A DNA stretch of 64,000 bases from positions 6,820,001 through 6,884,000 of the forward strand of contig CM038919.1 in NCBI GenBank assembly GCA_021904315.1. The letters are read 5' to 3'. Origin of the DNA: Sphagnum magellanicum (taxonomy: Eukaryota > Streptophyta > Sphagnopsida > Sphagnales > Sphagnaceae). This document shows positions 62,467-64,000 of the stretch, piece by piece (within the stretch, counting starts at the first letter, position 1; each line of letters opens with the position of its first letter). A program made the position numbers and the translations under genes. Below the pieces are notes generated by a model. The model was not told the origin of the DNA. It made no database searches and saw only the letters and a program-made list of their open reading frames with translations.

Positions 62467-64000
62467 CTGCCTATGGTGCAAACTATGCATCTTTGTGGAG
62501 GCATCATGTGAGGAGGTCAATGGCTGTAAAATTCATTTTTCTGGTACATGCTTAGTTTCAACATTTGTATGGAATTTTGGTGTGTCCACCTTAGAGGTAG
62601 ATAGGTTGCATTTTAATCCTCAACTATTTTAAACTACTAGCACACCATTTTGGTCAAATATGAGGAATTGATGTTTTTCCTTAAGGAGGTTTGAAGGTGA
62701 AAACTTAATTGGCAAACTCCAGCACCTGAAAGAATTACAAAATGATTGCCTTCAAAACTCAATAAAATTTATGAAACATAAGGAAGTTTTGCATATTCCA
62801 GAACATGCTATAGTATTCATGTTTAAAATGTATCCTCCAAAATAGATGTGAAGTTATCTGCTGAAATACCTGTTTCTTTTAATTACAGTGTTTGGCCAAA
62901 AAAAACTTTGGGAAAATCTTATGGGTTTGATGAAAAATCACACTTGGTTCTGGTGGATTGGCCCACCACTTGTGGATTAGATATCTTTCATCTTTTTGTA
63001 GACAAAACAACCACAAAATGCCAAGCCATCTGTTCACACAAAGATGATTTAAGTTGTAAGGGAAAGCACTGATCTTTTCATCATGGCTATCTTTATTGGG
63101 TTTGAGTCTGCACTGATTCCAGGTTCAGGACAATGAAAAACTTCTGCTCAATCACTTAGATATTTTTGTTGCTACCATTTAAAATTGGAGCCCCATGGCC
63201 GAGATTAAGGTGAGTCACCTTCTATGTAAAGGCCATGCTACTTCTGCCAGTGGAGATGCTCTGTGATAAGGTTTTGCAAATTGGCCAATTATCCATGACC
63301 CATTATGGAAAGGAGTACAGATTGCTTACCTGGACAGAAACAACTTGAGTCGGATTTCTGGTTTCATTAATACATATATGATTAGACAAAAATGGTGAAT
63401 TAGATCTACAATTTTTTTTCACCCTCTCTGTATATAGACAAGGGTGATAGAATTAGTGTGCTGATATAGAGAGGGTGTTGAATAGGCTAGTGTATAAATG
63501 TGCTGAAAAGATGTTATGGCCATTGAAATTGCTAAATTTGGTGGTCTGAATAACTTTTTCTTAGTTATCTTGAGTGAATTAACAATTAAATGTGTAATAA
63601 GGTTTGATAAGTTTTGCGAGAATTTTGGAGGACCAATGGAAATGCTAGAGAGATACCATTGTTTTTAACATTCAGTTGAATAGGGTTGTTTGTAGGCTTG
63701 AACATTTGTTGTCAATGGGATTGCTAGATTTGATGGTTAGAATTTGTTTTCTTGGTTATCGCGAGTGAATTAAAAGCCAAAGTGAAATAGCTATTTACAG
63801 ACAGGCTTCTAACTTCCCAATGTGATTGTCATTTGGCCCACCCCACATGTTACTTGTGTACTTTGCTCTTGCATGCTCGCAAAACATATTATATAGGGTG
63901 GACCATCTAGCAATCTTGGATTGACTGATGGTGGTTCTAGGGCTTCTTTATCTGTGTCATGCTCAGATTTATCCCACCGCTGCTTTGTCTTTTTTCACAC
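62467..64000. other. Non-coding right flank of unit 2
   Basis: Collinear and nearly identical with 20506 to about 22060. It includes the unidentified 74-codon frame at 62848-63072, whose differences from unit 1 are few. No gene is recognised. The duplication continues beyond the window. Confidence 0.55.

Larger units (their letters stand above)
24653..64000 (+). repeat. Tandem segmental duplication, unit 2 (runs off the window)
   Basis: This is a direct repeat of unit 1 in the same orientation, beginning near the shared block at 24655 and continuing past the right edge. It is longer than unit 1 because it gained a chromovirus and several solo LTRs, and because unit 1 suffered a deletion of about 6.8 kb. 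RNase exons 1, 2 and 4 differ from the unit 1 copies at roughly 3 to 6 percent of bases by hand count. The shared copia and gypsy insertions show that both elements predate the duplication. Confidence 0.85.

Overview
The window looks like nuclear DNA of a seed plant. The evidence is a plant-type, intron-containing S-like RNase T2 gene with a signal peptide, AT-rich intergenic DNA, and three kinds of old LTR retrotransposon (Ty1/copia, Ty3/gypsy non-chromovirus, Ty3/gypsy chromovirus). The heavy nesting and decay would suit a large genome such as a gymnosperm, but nothing here fixes the species. I see no bacterial, organellar, tRNA, rRNA or CRISPR features.

The backbone is a direct tandem duplication. 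Unit 1 runs from about 85 to about 24,650. Unit 2 runs from about 24,653 past the right edge. Each unit carries, in the same order: a non-coding leader of about 4.6 kb; a four-exon RNase T2 gene on the + strand (4654-6516 and 29268-31165); about 2 kb of non-coding flank; a decayed minus-strand copia element; a plus-strand gypsy element ('E') sitting inside the copia; a TIR element inside the copia gag; and a non-coding right flank. All of these were in place before the duplication.

The two units then diverged. Unit 1 lost about 6.8 kb, covering the 3' end of E and most of the copia pol. Unit 2 gained chromovirus-family insertions: a full-length chromovirus 'B' (37657-46520) inside E, a solo LTR inside B (40161-41901), another solo LTR inside that one (40735-41544), a solo LTR at 48847-49850, and one at 33453-34296. 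The insertions other than 48847-49850 have recognisable 5-bp target-site duplications, so the order of events can be read from the sequence.

The only gene-like unit that could still make a host protein is the unit 2 RNase T2. It has clean splice sites and an open frame of 258 codons. Its first active-site block keeps the catalytic His, but the second block (family form HEW-x-KHG) has lost the His, Glu, Lys and second His, so the protein should have no RNase activity. The unit 1 copy shows the same kind of loss plus two in-frame stops. A secreted or vacuolar, catalytically dead RNase T2 paralogue is the most interesting biology here. A second unusual feature is a long sense-strand reading region, with a coiled coil, downstream of integrase in element E.
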